From Mesorhizobium loti (GTDB taxonomy: Bacteria > Pseudomonadota > Alphaproteobacteria > Rhizobiales > Rhizobiaceae), in contig AP017605.1 in NCBI GenBank assembly GCA_002356515.1, positions 7,053,020 to 7,117,019 on the forward strand: 64,000 nucleotides of DNA, read 5' to 3'. Both the position numbers and the translations under genes were made by a program. Positions 1-8,112 of this stretch are shown here, one piece after another. Numbering within the stretch: the first letter of the stretch is position 1; every line of letters begins with the position of its first letter. The notes beneath the pieces were generated by a model, which saw only the letters and a program-made list of their open reading frames with translations, was not told the DNA's origin and ran no database searches.

Positions 1-215
1 AATTCGAACGGGTCGGGCGCGGGCTCCTGCCGTAGCGTGCCTTCGGCGGCGCGCTTGCGGTGGTGGGCAAGCGAACATTGCGGCGAGCACAATATGCCGC
101 GATCTGACCAATAGGCTGCACCGTGTTCCAGCTGGCCGCCATGATGCCAGAATCCCGTTGCGCGATAGGGCAAGCCGCATTCGATGCAGCGATAGGCGTC
201 TGGTCTGGCGAGCAT
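1..215 (-). CDS. Small zinc-finger-like hypothetical protein (partial)
   Basis: The gene starts at an ATG (213-215) and runs off the left edge, so only 71 N-terminal residues are visible. They hold two cysteine pairs, C10-x2-C13 and C43-x3-C47, separated by an aromatic and histidine-rich stretch, which is the arrangement of a small zinc ribbon. There is no signal peptide or membrane segment. I do not recognise the family, and the C-terminus is outside the window. It is divergent from the acyl-CoA dehydrogenase gene, with about 210 bp between the two starts. The open frame and cysteine spacing make it a believable gene, but the function is unknown. Confidence 0.5.
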   Translation of the reverse strand, partial: MLARPDAYRCIECGLPYRATGFWHHGGQLEHGAAYWSDRGILCSPQCSLAHHRKRAAEGTLRQEPAPDPFE

Positions 216-320
216 GGGCTGGTTCCGGTCGGCTAGTTCTGGTCGTCGCCGGTCGATTTGATGCGGCGTGGATCGAATTTAATACAGGCCGGCCCGATTG
301 CAAAATCCGCGTGACAAAAT

Positions 321-336
321 TTGACGTTTACGTAAA
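321..336 (+). promoter_or_regulatory. LiuR-like operator (TTGACGTTTACGTAAA)
   Basis: The 16-bp sequence TTGACGTTTACGTAAA contains the palindrome TTTACGTAAA. From memory it closely resembles the motif predicted for LiuR, a MerR-family regulator of branched-chain amino acid and acyl-CoA catabolism in proteobacteria. It lies 92 bp upstream of the acyl-CoA dehydrogenase start and is the only conspicuous AT-rich palindrome in that gap. The link to LiuR is inference; no regulator gene is in the window. Confidence 0.5.
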
Positions 337-428
337 AAGAAACCGGGAGACCGCCCAAAGGCGGATGGTTTTGCGGCCGCGCCGGCTCTAGGGTTGGCGA
401 GGCCGATGCATCAGGAGGATCGAGCGGC

Positions 429-2198
429 ATGTATCGGGCACCGATCGAGGATATCGCTTTCACCTTGAAGCACGTGGCGGGCATGAAATCGGCCCTCGAT
501 GCCGGCACCTTCGGCGATCTCGGCGAGGACCTGGTCGATGCCGTCCTTGGCGAGGCCGGTCGTTTCGCCACCGAGGAGGTGGCGCCACTCTACAAGATCG
601 GTGACGAACACGGTGCGGTGCTGAAAGACGCCGCCGTCACCACGCCGCCCGGCTGGAAGGACCTCTATCGCCGCTGGATCGATGGCGGCTGGAACGCGCT
701 GTCCGGCCCTGAAGACTATGGCGGCCAGGCGCTGCCGACCATGCTGGGCGTCGCGGCGCTCGAAATGTGGAACTCCGCCGCCATGGCCTTCGGCATCGGC
801 CCGACGCTGACCATGGGCGCTGTCGAAGCACTCGACCAGCATGCCTCCGAAGCGCTCAAGGCCAAGTATCTTGCAAAGCTCGTATCGGGCGAATGGATGG
901 GCACGATGAACCTGACCGAGCCCCAGGCGGGCTCGGACCTCGCTGCCTTGCGCGCCCGCGCCGAGCCTGCTGGCGACGGCACCTACCGCATCTTCGGTCA
1001 GAAGATCTTCATCACCTATGGCGAGCACGATTTCACCGACAACATCATCCATCTGGTGCTGGCGCGGCTGCCGGACGCACCGGCCGGCACGCGCGGCATC
1101 TCGCTGTTCCTGGTGCCGAAGTTTTTCGTCAACGACGATGGTTCGCTCGGCGCCCGCAACGACGTCTTCTGTTCTGGCCTCGAGCACAAGCTTGGCATTC
1201 ATGCCTCGCCCACTTGCACCATGATCTATGGCGACGGTTTCCAGGGTGCCAAGCCCGGCGCCATTGGCTGGCTGATCGGCGAGGAGAACAAGGGCCTGGC
1301 CTGCATGTTCACCATGATGAACAATGCGCGGCTGTGCGTCGGTATGCAGGGTGTCGCGGTCGCGGAAGCCGCCACCCAGAAGGCAATCGCCTACGCCAAT
1401 GAGCGGCGCCAGGGCAAGGCGGCGGATTACGCCGGGGCCGGCATGGCGCCGATCGTCCATCACCCCGACGTGCAGCGCAATCTCCTCACCATGAAGGCGC
1501 TGACGCAGACGGCGCGAGCGATCAGCTATTCCTGTGCCCACGCCATCGACATGGCACGGGTCTCGGACGGTGACGAGGCTGTGCATTGGCGCGACCGCGC
1601 CAATCTCTTGACACCGCTGGCCAAGGCATTTTCGACCGATGTCGGTGTCGAAGTGGCCTCGTTCGGCGTGCAGGTGCATGGCGGCATGGGCTTCATCGAG
1701 GAGACGGGGGCGGCAGCGCTCTATCGCGATGCCCGCATTGCGCCGATCTACGAGGGCACCAACGGCATCCAGGCGATCGATCTGGTGATGCGCAAGCTGC
1801 CGCTCGGCGACGGCGAGCATGTGCACGGCTTCATCGGCGAATTGGCTACGGTCGCCAACGCCGTGCGCATCTCCAATCTGCAGGGTTTCGGCCGCACCGC
1901 CGATGCGCTCGATGCTGCACTCAACGATCTGACACTGGCGACCCGTTTCCTGCAGAGATTGTCGGCCGACGGTCGGGTGGAGGAGGTGCTGGCAGGGGCG
2001 ACGCCGTATCTGCGGTTGATCTCGCTAGCCGCTGGCGGCGCTTATCTGGCGCGGGGCGGTCTTGCCGATCAGGGCCGCATCGCCCTTTGCCGCTTCTTCG
2101 CCGAGAATCTGCTGGGCGAGGCACGTACATTGAAGGAACGCGTCATCGACGGCGCGGAGAGCCTCGCTGCCGCCGGCAAGTCGCTGATATCAGCTTGA
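429..2198 (+). CDS. Acyl-CoA dehydrogenase (FadE-like, long form)
   Basis: This 589-residue protein is a flavin-dependent acyl-CoA dehydrogenase that introduces the first double bond in acyl-CoA beta-oxidation. The core shows MNLTEPQAGSDL (FAD and substrate site) and YEGTNGIQ at 441-448, whose Glu442 aligns with the catalytic base of the family. The length, about 200 residues above the classical enzymes, fits the subfamily with an extra C-terminal helical domain. A perfect AGGAGG (413-418) sits 10 bases before the ATG. The enoyl-CoA hydratase follows after 31 bp, so the two steps are probably co-transcribed. A LiuR-like site lies upstream. Substrate chain length cannot be read from the sequence. 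Confidence 0.93.
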   Translation: MYRAPIEDIAFTLKHVAGMKSALDAGTFGDLGEDLVDAVLGEAGRFATEEVAPLYKIGDEHGAVLKDAAVTTPPGWKDLYRRWIDGGWNALSGPEDYGGQALPTMLGVAALEMWNSAAMAFGIGPTLTMGAVEALDQHASEALKAKYLAKLVSGEWMGTMNLTEPQAGSDLAALRARAEPAGDGTYRIFGQKIFITYGEHDFTDNIIHLVLARLPDAPAGTRGISLFLVPKFFVNDDGSLGARNDVFCSGLEHKLGIHASPTCTMIYGDGFQGAKPGAIGWLIGEENKGLACMFTMMNNARLCVGMQGVAVAEAATQKAIAYANERRQGKAADYAGAGMAPIVHHPDVQRNLLTMKALTQTARAISYSCAHAIDMARVSDGDEAVHWRDRANLLTPLAKAFSTDVGVEVASFGVQVHGGMGFIEETGAAALYRDARIAPIYEGTNGIQAIDLVMRKLPLGDGEHVHGFIGELATVANAVRISNLQGFGRTADALDAALNDLTLATRFLQRLSADGRVEEVLAGATPYLRLISLAAGGAYLARGGLADQGRIALCRFFAENLLGEARTLKERVIDGAESLAAAGKSLISA

Positions 2199-2229
2199 AT
2201 TCTCACAGCGCTCACCAGGGAAAAAGACC

Positions 2230-2982
2230 GTGACAGACCATATCCTCGTCGAGCGCCAGGGCGCCATCCAGATCATCCGCATGAACCGCCCGGAAAAGAA
2301 GAACGCACTGACGCGCGCCATGTACGCGAAAATGTCCCAAACCTTGGCCCAGGGTGACGCCGATCCGGCGGTCCGCGTCCATGTTTTCCTCGGCGTGCCC
2401 GGCGCCTTCTCCTCCGGCAACGATCTTGCCGATTTCATGGTCGTCGCCACCGGTGGCGATGGCGGCACGGAGGTCTGGGATTTCCTGATGGCGCTGGCCA
2501 GGGTCGAAAAACCCATCGTCTCCGGCGTAGACGGCATCGCGGTTGGCATCGGCACCACGATCAATTTGCATTGCGACCTGACCTTCGCCACGCCGCGCAC
2601 CGTGTTCAGGACGCCTTTCGTAGATCTCGGCCTTGTGCCCGAGGCGGGATCGAGCCTGCTGGCGCCGCGCATGCTGGGGCAGCAGGGCGCGTTCGCGCTG
2701 CTCGGCCTCGGCGAAGGCTTTTCCGCCGAGCGCGCCAAGGCCGTTGGCCTGATCTACGAAGTGGTCGAGGAAGACGCGCTGGAAGCCTCGGTCCTGGCGG
2801 CCGCCGGCCAGATCGCCGCCAAGCCGCCGCAGGCGCTGAAGATCGCGCGAGATCTCATGCGTGGCTCGCGCGACGACCTCATCGCCCGCATCGGCGAGGA
2901 GAGCGAACATTTCCGCGAGCGGCTGAAGTCGGACGAGGCGCGCGCGGCGCTCACCGCATTCATGACCAGAAAGAAGAGCTGA
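2230..2982 (+). CDS. Enoyl-CoA hydratase/isomerase family protein
   Basis: A 250-residue crotonase-fold protein, expected to hydrate or isomerise 2-enoyl-CoA made by the dehydrogenase just upstream. It begins with a typical crotonase strand ending in RMNRPEKKNALT. It then has the oxyanion-hole region SSGNDLADF and the conserved GIAVGIG and DLGLVPEAGSS segments. The start is GTG at 2230 with AGGGA about 8 bases upstream; no better start is near. It follows the dehydrogenase by 31 bp and ends only 4 bp from the convergent pdxH stop, leaving no room for a separate terminator. Exact reaction within the family is uncertain. Confidence 0.9.
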   Translation: MTDHILVERQGAIQIIRMNRPEKKNALTRAMYAKMSQTLAQGDADPAVRVHVFLGVPGAFSSGNDLADFMVVATGGDGGTEVWDFLMALARVEKPIVSGVDGIAVGIGTTINLHCDLTFATPRTVFRTPFVDLGLVPEAGSSLLAPRMLGQQGAFALLGLGEGFSAERAKAVGLIYEVVEEDALEASVLAAAGQIAAKPPQALKIARDLMRGSRDDLIARIGEESEHFRERLKSDEARAALTAFMTRKKS

Positions 2983-2986
2983 GCCT

Positions 2987-3604
2987 TCAGGGATAAAGCC
3001 GCGTCTTGTCCCAGCCGCCTTTGGCGTTACGGGAAAAGACCACCCGGTCGTGCAGCCGGAACGGACGGTCGTGCCAGAACTCGATCGTCTTCGGCACGAT
3101 GCGGAAGCCCGACCAGTGCTTCGGCCGCGGAATCTCACCGATGGCGTAGCGCGCCGTGTATTCGGCGACTGCTTTCTCCAGCGCGAAGCGGCTTTCCAGC
3201 GGCCGTGACTGTTTTGAGGCCCAGGCGCCGATACGGCTGCCGCGCGGCCGTGTCGCATAATAGGCGTCGGCTTCGGCCTCGCTTACGATCTCCACCGGAC
3301 CGCGGATGCGCACCTGGCGACGCAGCGATTTCCAATGGAAACACATCGCCGCCTTCATGCTGCCAAGAATCTCCTGGCCCTTCGCGCTTTCGAAATTCGT
3401 GTAGAAAACAAAGCCGCCTTCATCGAACCCCTTGAGCAGCACCATCCGCACATCCGGCATGCCTTCGGCATCGACGGTCGCCAGTGCCACGCCATTGGCG
3501 TCATTGATTTCGCTCTTGGTGGCGTCATCAAGCCATGCGGCGAAGAGGCGAAACGGCTCGGCCGCTTCGGTAAAGTCACTGGTTGTTAACTCTGTGTCAC
3601 TCAT
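2987..3604 (-). CDS. pdxH: Pyridoxamine 5'-phosphate oxidase
   Basis: PdxH is an FMN enzyme that oxidises pyridoxine or pyridoxamine phosphate to pyridoxal phosphate, the last step of vitamin B6 synthesis and salvage. The 205-residue product has the family order: [20 protein letters not shown] (FMN binding), [21 protein letters not shown], and the C-terminal signature [12 protein letters not shown] with a closing RLYP. The ATG at 3602-3604 gives the usual N-terminus; an in-frame TTG four codons earlier is less likely. It is divergent from the lipoprotein gene, with 40 bp between the starts. Confidence 0.95.
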   Translation of the reverse strand: MSDTELTTSDFTEAAEPFRLFAAWLDDATKSEINDANGVALATVDAEGMPDVRMVLLKGFDEGGFVFYTNFESAKGQEILGSMKAAMCFHWKSLRRQVRIRGPVEIVSEAEADAYYATRPRGSRIGAWASKQSRPLESRFALEKAVAEYTARYAIGEIPRPKHWSGFRIVPKTIEFWHDRPFRLHDRVVFSRNAKGGWDKTRLYP

Positions 3605-3644
3605 AGTTTTTCTCAAATTGTCACGAAATCAGGGAGGTTGCCGA

Positions 3645-4106
3645 TTGTCGCGTATCGCGCAAGCTTTTGACAGCAGGCAATGGAGCGTTATCGCTTCGGC
3701 CAGCGCGAAAGCGGCGATCGTGGCGGCCGCCTTGCCGCTTGCCGCCTGCGGCGCGGGTGGCTTCAGCCTGGAAAAGGCCGAAGTCGACCGCTCGATCCTG
3801 ACCAGCAGCACGCAGACTTCAGCGGCACCTGCCGATTCGGATCGCGATTCCGACCAGACGACGATCGGCAATGCGGTGTCCTCCGCCGATATCGAGCAGC
3901 TCGGCGGCCAGGCCGTGCCGTGGGCCAATGCCGGCACCGGGTCGCGCGGCTCCATCACTGAACTGGCTGAATTGAAGGACAGGGGCCAGACATGCCGCCG
4001 CTTCAAGGCTTCGCGCGAGAGCTTTGATGGCGTTGCCATGTTCGAGGGGGAACTCTGCCTGGCCAGCGCCGGCGGCTGGCGCATGCAGGACTTCAAGGCG
4101 CTCTGA
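3645..4106 (+). CDS. RT0821/Lpp0805-type surface lipoprotein
   Basis: A 153-residue exported protein with an N-terminal hydrophobic segment ending in the lipobox LAAC, so it should be lipidated at that cysteine and anchored in the envelope. The C-terminal half (ELAELKDRGQTCRRF, then FEGELCLASAGGW) looks like the short surface-antigen domain common in rhizobia as the RT0821/Lpp0805 family, with two conserved cysteines. No ATG fits. The start is taken as TTG 3645-3647 because AGGGAGG (3631-3637) stands at ideal distance and the signal peptide begins there. The exact function of the family is unknown. Confidence 0.72.
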   Translation: MSRIAQAFDSRQWSVIASASAKAAIVAAALPLAACGAGGFSLEKAEVDRSILTSSTQTSAAPADSDRDSDQTTIGNAVSSADIEQLGGQAVPWANAGTGSRGSITELAELKDRGQTCRRFKASRESFDGVAMFEGELCLASAGGWRMQDFKAL

Positions 4107-4186
4107 GCCTGATCTGATTTTCCGCCCTTGATATGATGCTCCGCTACTGGAATTTCTTCCTATGCGAGCGCATATAGGAGGCAAGT

Positions 4187-4234
4187 ATGGACTCAACTCA
4201 TTTCCAGGGCAGGAAGCATGCGCGACCCGTATGA
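4187..4234 (+). CDS. Possible leader peptide ahead of the DnaJ-like gene
   Basis: A 15-codon reading frame ([15 protein letters not shown]) starts at ATG 4187 behind AGGAGG (4176-4181), a much stronger ribosome site than the one for the DnaJ-like gene. It ends at TGA 4232-4234, 17 bases inside the DnaJ-like coding sequence in a different frame. The layout suggests translational coupling or a regulatory leader. It could also be a chance frame or a remnant of an older start. Confidence 0.3.
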   Translation: MDSTHFQGRKHARPV

Positions 4235-5138
4235 GGTCCTGGGCGTTGCAAAGAACGCATCGGCCAAGGACATAAAATCGGCATACCGGAAACTCGCCAA
4301 GAAACATCATCCGGACCAGAATCCGAATGATCCCAAGGCGAAGGACCGTTTTGCCCAGGCCAACCAGGCCTATGAGATCGTCGGCGATGAGAAGAACCGT
4401 GCGGCTTTCGATCGCGGCGAGATCGACGCCGACGGCAAGCCGCGCTTCCAGGGATTTGAAGGTGCCGCCGGTGGCGACCCCTTCGGTGGGTTTCGCCGCC
4501 AGCAAGGTGCCGGTGGTTCGCGATTCGAATTCCGTTCGGGGCGCCCGGGCGGTGATCCGTTCGACGGCAACAGCGATATATTCAGCCAGATTTTCGGCGA
4601 CGCCTTTTCGGGCGCGCGCGGCGCTGGCGACCGCCGCCAGCCGGCGACGGCGGCCGATCTGAACGTCACGCTCGATGTCACCATCGAGGAAGCCGCGACC
4701 GCCGAAAAGGTGACCGCGATGTTCCCGGATGGCCGCAAGGTGGCGGTCAAGCTGCCGGCCTTTGTCGAGGATGGCCAGACCATCCGGCTGAAAGGGCAGG
4801 GCGAGCAGGGACCGGGCCAGCCTGGCGACGCGCTGGTCAAGATCCATATCCGCCGTCATCCGCGCTACCGCATCGAGGGCCGCGACCTGCATGCCGATCT
4901 GCCGGTGTCGCTGGCGGATGCGGTGCTCGGCGCCAAGGTGCCGGTCGAGACACCGACCGGCAGGCTGGCGGTCAACGTTCCCGCCTGGTCGAGTTCGGAC
5001 AAGGTGCTCCGTCTGAAAGGCAGGGGCCTGCCGGAAAAGGCCGGCGGCCACGGCGACCTCTATGCCCATGTCCGCATCATGCTTCCGGAAGGCGGCGACA
5101 GCGCGCTCGAAGCGTTGCTGCGTGGCCAAAAAGGCTGA
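4218..5138 (+). CDS. DnaJ-domain co-chaperone (CbpA/DnaJ class, no zinc finger)
   Basis: A 306-residue J-domain protein expected to stimulate the ATPase of DnaK. The J domain fills residues 1-68, with the HPD motif at 31-33. A Gly/Phe-rich linker follows (about 70-140). The two DnaJ C-terminal substrate-binding domains come next, with the signature [17 protein letters not shown] and a repeat of it near the end. The CxxCxGxG zinc-finger repeats of true DnaJ are absent, as in CbpA. Its own ribosome site is poor (AGGA three bases from the ATG), so translation may be coupled to the upstream short frame. fabI follows after 105 bp. Confidence 0.92.
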   Translation: MRDPYEVLGVAKNASAKDIKSAYRKLAKKHHPDQNPNDPKAKDRFAQANQAYEIVGDEKNRAAFDRGEIDADGKPRFQGFEGAAGGDPFGGFRRQQGAGGSRFEFRSGRPGGDPFDGNSDIFSQIFGDAFSGARGAGDRRQPATAADLNVTLDVTIEEAATAEKVTAMFPDGRKVAVKLPAFVEDGQTIRLKGQGEQGPGQPGDALVKIHIRRHPRYRIEGRDLHADLPVSLADAVLGAKVPVETPTGRLAVNVPAWSSSDKVLRLKGRGLPEKAGGHGDLYAHVRIMLPEGGDSALEALLRGQKG

Positions 5139-5243
5139 TCCAGCGCTTTTGTCCCCCGAACTGTCCGGTTTGAGCGCTTGAAGGGTCTCTGTGCCTGTGC
5201 GATAGGCACTCCACAAAGCAGAAACCGTGCGGAGAGCGCAGAC

Positions 5244-6065
5244 ATGGCGGGTGGACAGGGCTTGATGGCCGGCAAGCGCGGCCTGATTCTTGGCGTCGCG
5301 AACAACAGATCGATTGCCTACGGCATCGCCAAGGCATGCGTCGATCATGGCGCCGAAATCGCGCTGACCTATCAGGGCGAGGCGTTCAAGAAGCGTGTCG
5401 AGCCGCTGGCGGCGGAACTGGGCGCCTATGTCGCCGGCCATTGCGACGTCACCGATCCGGCGAGCCTCGACGAGGTTTTCGCCAATGTCGCCAAGCATTG
5501 GGGCGGCAAGCTCGACTTCCTCGTCCATGCCATCGCTTTCTCCGACAAGGACGAGCTGACTGGCCGCTATGTCGAGACGACGCGCGACAATTTCCTGCGC
5601 ACCATGGACATTTCGGTGTTTTCCTTCACCACCATCGCCAAGCGCGCCGAGGCACTGATGACCGATGGCGGTTCGCTGCTGACGCTGACTTATTACGGCG
5701 CCGAGAAGGTGATGCCGCACTACAACGTCATGGGCGTCGCCAAGGCCGCGCTCGAGGCCAGCGTGCGTTACCTCGCTGTCGATCTCGGCGCCAAGAAGAT
5801 CCGCGTCAACGCGATCTCCGCCGGCCCGATCAAGACGCTGGCCGCCTCCGGCATCGGCGACTTCCGCTACATCCTGAAGTGGAACGAATACAATTCGCCG
5901 CTGAAACAGACGGTCACGCAGGAAGAGGTCGGCGATTCCGGCGTCTATTTCCTGTCCGACCTGTCGCGTGGCGTTACCGGCGAAGTGCATCATGTCGATT
6001 CCGGCTATCACGTGGTCGGCATGAAGGCGGTCGACGCGCCCGACATTTCGACGGTCAAGGATTAA
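5244..6065 (+). CDS. fabI: Enoyl-[acyl-carrier-protein] reductase (NADH)
   Basis: FabI carries out the last reduction of each fatty acid elongation cycle. The 273-residue product has the FabI-type nucleotide-binding start GVANNRSIAYGIAK (17-30) and the catalytic Tyr160-x6-Lys167 in HYNVMGVAK, with a second tyrosine at 150-151. The ending GEVHHVDSGYHVVGM is also typical. The start is ATG 5244 after GGAGAG; an upstream in-frame start would only add non-homologous sequence. A small hairpin (5191-5196 with 5204-5209) lies in the leader and has no clear role. The phosphatase gene follows after 50 bp. Confidence 0.96.
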   Translation: MAGGQGLMAGKRGLILGVANNRSIAYGIAKACVDHGAEIALTYQGEAFKKRVEPLAAELGAYVAGHCDVTDPASLDEVFANVAKHWGGKLDFLVHAIAFSDKDELTGRYVETTRDNFLRTMDISVFSFTTIAKRAEALMTDGGSLLTLTYYGAEKVMPHYNVMGVAKAALEASVRYLAVDLGAKKIRVNAISAGPIKTLAASGIGDFRYILKWNEYNSPLKQTVTQEEVGDSGVYFLSDLSRGVTGEVHHVDSGYHVVGMKAVDAPDISTVKD

Positions 6066-6115
6066 TTCCCTTCGCCTATCGTCCGCCAGGCCCAGGCCCG
6101 ACCTCCGGAAAACTG

Positions 6116-6703
6116 ATGTACCCGCTGGTTTTTATCGTGCGCCACGGCCAGACCGCGTGGAACGCCGAGGCCCGGCTTCAGGGTCAGGCCGACACCGACC
6201 TCAATGGTCTTGGCCGCGAGCAGGCGACCGGAAACGGGCTTCGGCTGGCCGAGCTTGTCGGTGATGTCAGGGATTTCGATTTCGTCGCCAGCCCGATGCG
6301 GCGGACGCGCGAAACGATGGAACGCATCCGTGCCGCGATGAAGCTCGATCCGCTCGCCTATCGAACCGATCCCAGACTGATTGAAGTCAATTTCGGTGAC
6401 TGGCAGAGCTTCACCTTTGCCGAGTTGGAGACGCAGTCTCCCGGAGCAAAGCGGTCGCGCGCACGGGACAAATGGAACTTCCAGCCGCCCGGCGACGGTG
6501 CGGAGAGCTACCAGATGCTGCTCGAACGGGTGAAACCCTACTTCGACGGGATCGACCGCAGGACGATCTGTGTGACGCATGGCGGCGTCATGCGCACCCT
6601 GTTTCGCTTCGTGCTCGATATGGCAGAGGACGAGGCCGCGAACCTGGAAATACCGCAGGATCACGTGCTCAAACTCGAAGGCAAGAGCCTGGAGTGGCTG
6701 TAG
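6116..6703 (+). CDS. Histidine phosphatase family protein (phosphoglycerate mutase-like)
   Basis: A 195-residue member of the histidine phosphatase superfamily. The phosphorylatable histidine is in RHGQT (RHG at 9-11), followed by the LTxxGxxQA-like LNGLGREQAT. The second catalytic histidine is in VTHGGVMR near residue 160. The set supports phosphatase chemistry, but the substrate cannot be read, and cofactor-dependent mutase activity is unlikely at this length. It follows fabI on the same strand. It is convergent with the carbonic anhydrase gene, 22 bp away. Confidence 0.88.
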   Translation: MYPLVFIVRHGQTAWNAEARLQGQADTDLNGLGREQATGNGLRLAELVGDVRDFDFVASPMRRTRETMERIRAAMKLDPLAYRTDPRLIEVNFGDWQSFTFAELETQSPGAKRSRARDKWNFQPPGDGAESYQMLLERVKPYFDGIDRRTICVTHGGVMRTLFRFVLDMAEDEAANLEIPQDHVLKLEGKSLEWL

Positions 6704-6725
6704 CTAGTCGTCCTGGATTAACGCA

Positions 6726-7445
6726 TCAGTCGATGTAGGTCACCACACCCGTGCCAAGGTCATAGATCGCCGCGACGATCTTCAGCTTGCCGGTCCCGAT
6801 GAGGCTGGCCAGGAGCTTGCTTGAAACGGCCAGGCGCCTCGCGGTCCTCCGCGCGCTCTCCTTGGCGGTGTTGTCGACGAAATCGCCCGCCTCGCTCCGC
6901 ACCGCGATCGCCGCGGGCAGGATCGGTTCGATCATCGGGCCGATCGCGCCCGGATAGGTGGCGTTCTTGGCGACCACGTCGCAAGCCGCCTTGACGGCAC
7001 CGCAACTTGTGTGCGCCAGGACGACGATCAACGGCGAGCCGAGCACCGCCGCACCGTATTCGACCGTGCCGAGCGTCGCGGTGTCGACGAGGTTGCCAGC
7101 ATTCCGGGCGACGAATAGTTCTCCAACGCCGTGGCCACCGAAGATCAATTCCGGCGGAACGCGACTGTCGGCGCAACTGATGACCGTAGCCCAGGGCGCC
7201 TGGTGTGCGGCGACAGCGCTCCGCTGCGCGGCAAGGTCAATCGAGCAGAGTTCAGGGTGGCTGACATAACGTTCGTTGCCGGACTTCAATGCGGCGAGCG
7301 CTTCATCGGGGAGCAGCGTCGTCGCAACACCTTCGGCCGCGCGCGCCGACCAGGAAGCTGCGCCAAAACCGATCGCGACGAGCCCCGCACCGACCTTGAG
7401 GAAATCCCTGCGGCCGACCCCTTCGCCCTTGCAGTCGATGCACAT
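6726..7445 (-). CDS. Beta-carbonic anhydrase, Tat-exported
   Basis: A 239-residue beta-class carbonic anhydrase, interconverting CO2 and bicarbonate. Zinc ligands are visible as Cys91 and Asp93 in SCADSR and His145 with Cys148 in HTSCGA. Unlike cytoplasmic members it begins with a twin-arginine signal: GRRDFLKVGAG (RR at 12-13), a hydrophobic stretch and an ARAAEG cleavage region. It should therefore fold with its metal before export to the periplasm. The ATG at 7443-7445 places the RR motif at the usual depth; longer starts are unlikely. The 228 bp upstream, up to DUF1344, shows no other gene. Confidence 0.9.
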   Translation of the reverse strand: MCIDCKGEGVGRRDFLKVGAGLVAIGFGAASWSARAAEGVATTLLPDEALAALKSGNERYVSHPELCSIDLAAQRSAVAAHQAPWATVISCADSRVPPELIFGGHGVGELFVARNAGNLVDTATLGTVEYGAAVLGSPLIVVLAHTSCGAVKAACDVVAKNATYPGAIGPMIEPILPAAIAVRSEAGDFVDNTAKESARRTARRLAVSSKLLASLIGTGKLKIVAAIYDLGTGVVTYID

Positions 7446-7673
7446 TGTCCGGCTCCGCCGCAGATCCACCCGACGGCTGAATCTGCTAGCCGAGACTGCT
7501 ACCAACAAACGGCATTGGCAAGGGCCAGCCTTCGCCCAGCGCGCCCAAGCTGGTTGGAAACGACATCCAGGCGCAGATCCTGAACTTTCGGTTCCGGTAG
7601 GGTCCGAACAAGAAGATGGAGCCGATTTCGGCCTTGTCGGAATGGATCTGGCTGTGCGGAGGCGGAGAGCTTC

Positions 7674-7928
7674 TTATTCGGTGTCCGGCAGTTCCATGTC
7701 GGTGACGACGTTCTCGCCATTGGTCACGTCATAGGCGATGACGATATCCATGCCCGGCTTCAAGGAGTCGAGATCGGTTTCGGCATTCAGCTTGTAGGAT
7801 TTGCCGTCATCCAGGGTCAGCGTCAGCGCGTCCTTGTCGATCTTCTTGATCAGGCCTTCGGTCTGGCCGGCGAAAGCAGCGGTGGAATAGAGCAGCGTGG
7901 CGGCAACAGCGCCAATCAGGGTACGCAT
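7674..7928 (-). CDS. DUF1344 domain exported protein
   Basis: A small 84-residue protein with a clean Sec signal peptide (MRTLIGAVAATLLYSTAAFA, cleavage after AFA). The compact domain contains GLIKKIDKDALTLTLDDG and a PGMDIVIAYD segment. This is the DUF1344 pattern, common as one or several copies in rhizobia and without assigned function. It probably sits in the periplasm. The cluster of acidic residues and the predicted beta-strand pattern resemble small OB-like domains, which is inference only. It is divergent from aroC, with 184 bp between starts. Confidence 0.82.
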   Translation of the reverse strand: MRTLIGAVAATLLYSTAAFAGQTEGLIKKIDKDALTLTLDDGKSYKLNAETDLDSLKPGMDIVIAYDVTNGENVVTDMELPDTE

Positions 7929-8040
7929 AATCGTCCTCTTTGGTCATTGCGCCGGCACGGTGGCGGCGGATCCTCAACGGCGGATGGAAGAAAGCAGAAA
8001 CCAGCCGAATGTGTCAAAACTTAAACGGCGGGGATGACAG

Positions 8041-8069
8041 TTTGACCACCGCAAAAAACGCCAATAGAA
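8041..8069 (+). promoter_or_regulatory. Putative sigma-70-type promoter for aroC
   Basis: TTTGAC (8041-8046), a 17-bp A-rich spacer and ATAGAA (8064-8069) resemble the alphaproteobacterial pattern CTTGAC-N17-CTATAT, with a good -35 and a weak -10. It would start a leader of about 35-40 bases before aroC. Visual match only. Confidence 0.3.
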
Positions 8070-8112
8070 GGCAGGCTTCAACCGGCTCCGCTGCCGGGCA
8101 GGGCAATTTTCC

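Noticed and set aside
3432..3644. N-terminal extension of the RT0821-type lipoprotein into pdxH
   Set aside because: The upstream in-frame codons are antisense to pdxH and precede the signal peptide. The TTG with AGGGAGG gives a normal lipoprotein.
5191..5209. GTGCCT/AGGCAC hairpin in the fabI leader as a riboswitch or terminator
   Set aside because: A six-pair stem with no conserved core or U-tract; probably chance.
3819..6011. 730-codon open frame on the minus strand across the lipoprotein, DnaJ-like and fabI genes
   Set aside because: It is antisense to well-supported genes and has the composition of a high-GC shadow frame. No motif or ribosome site supports it.
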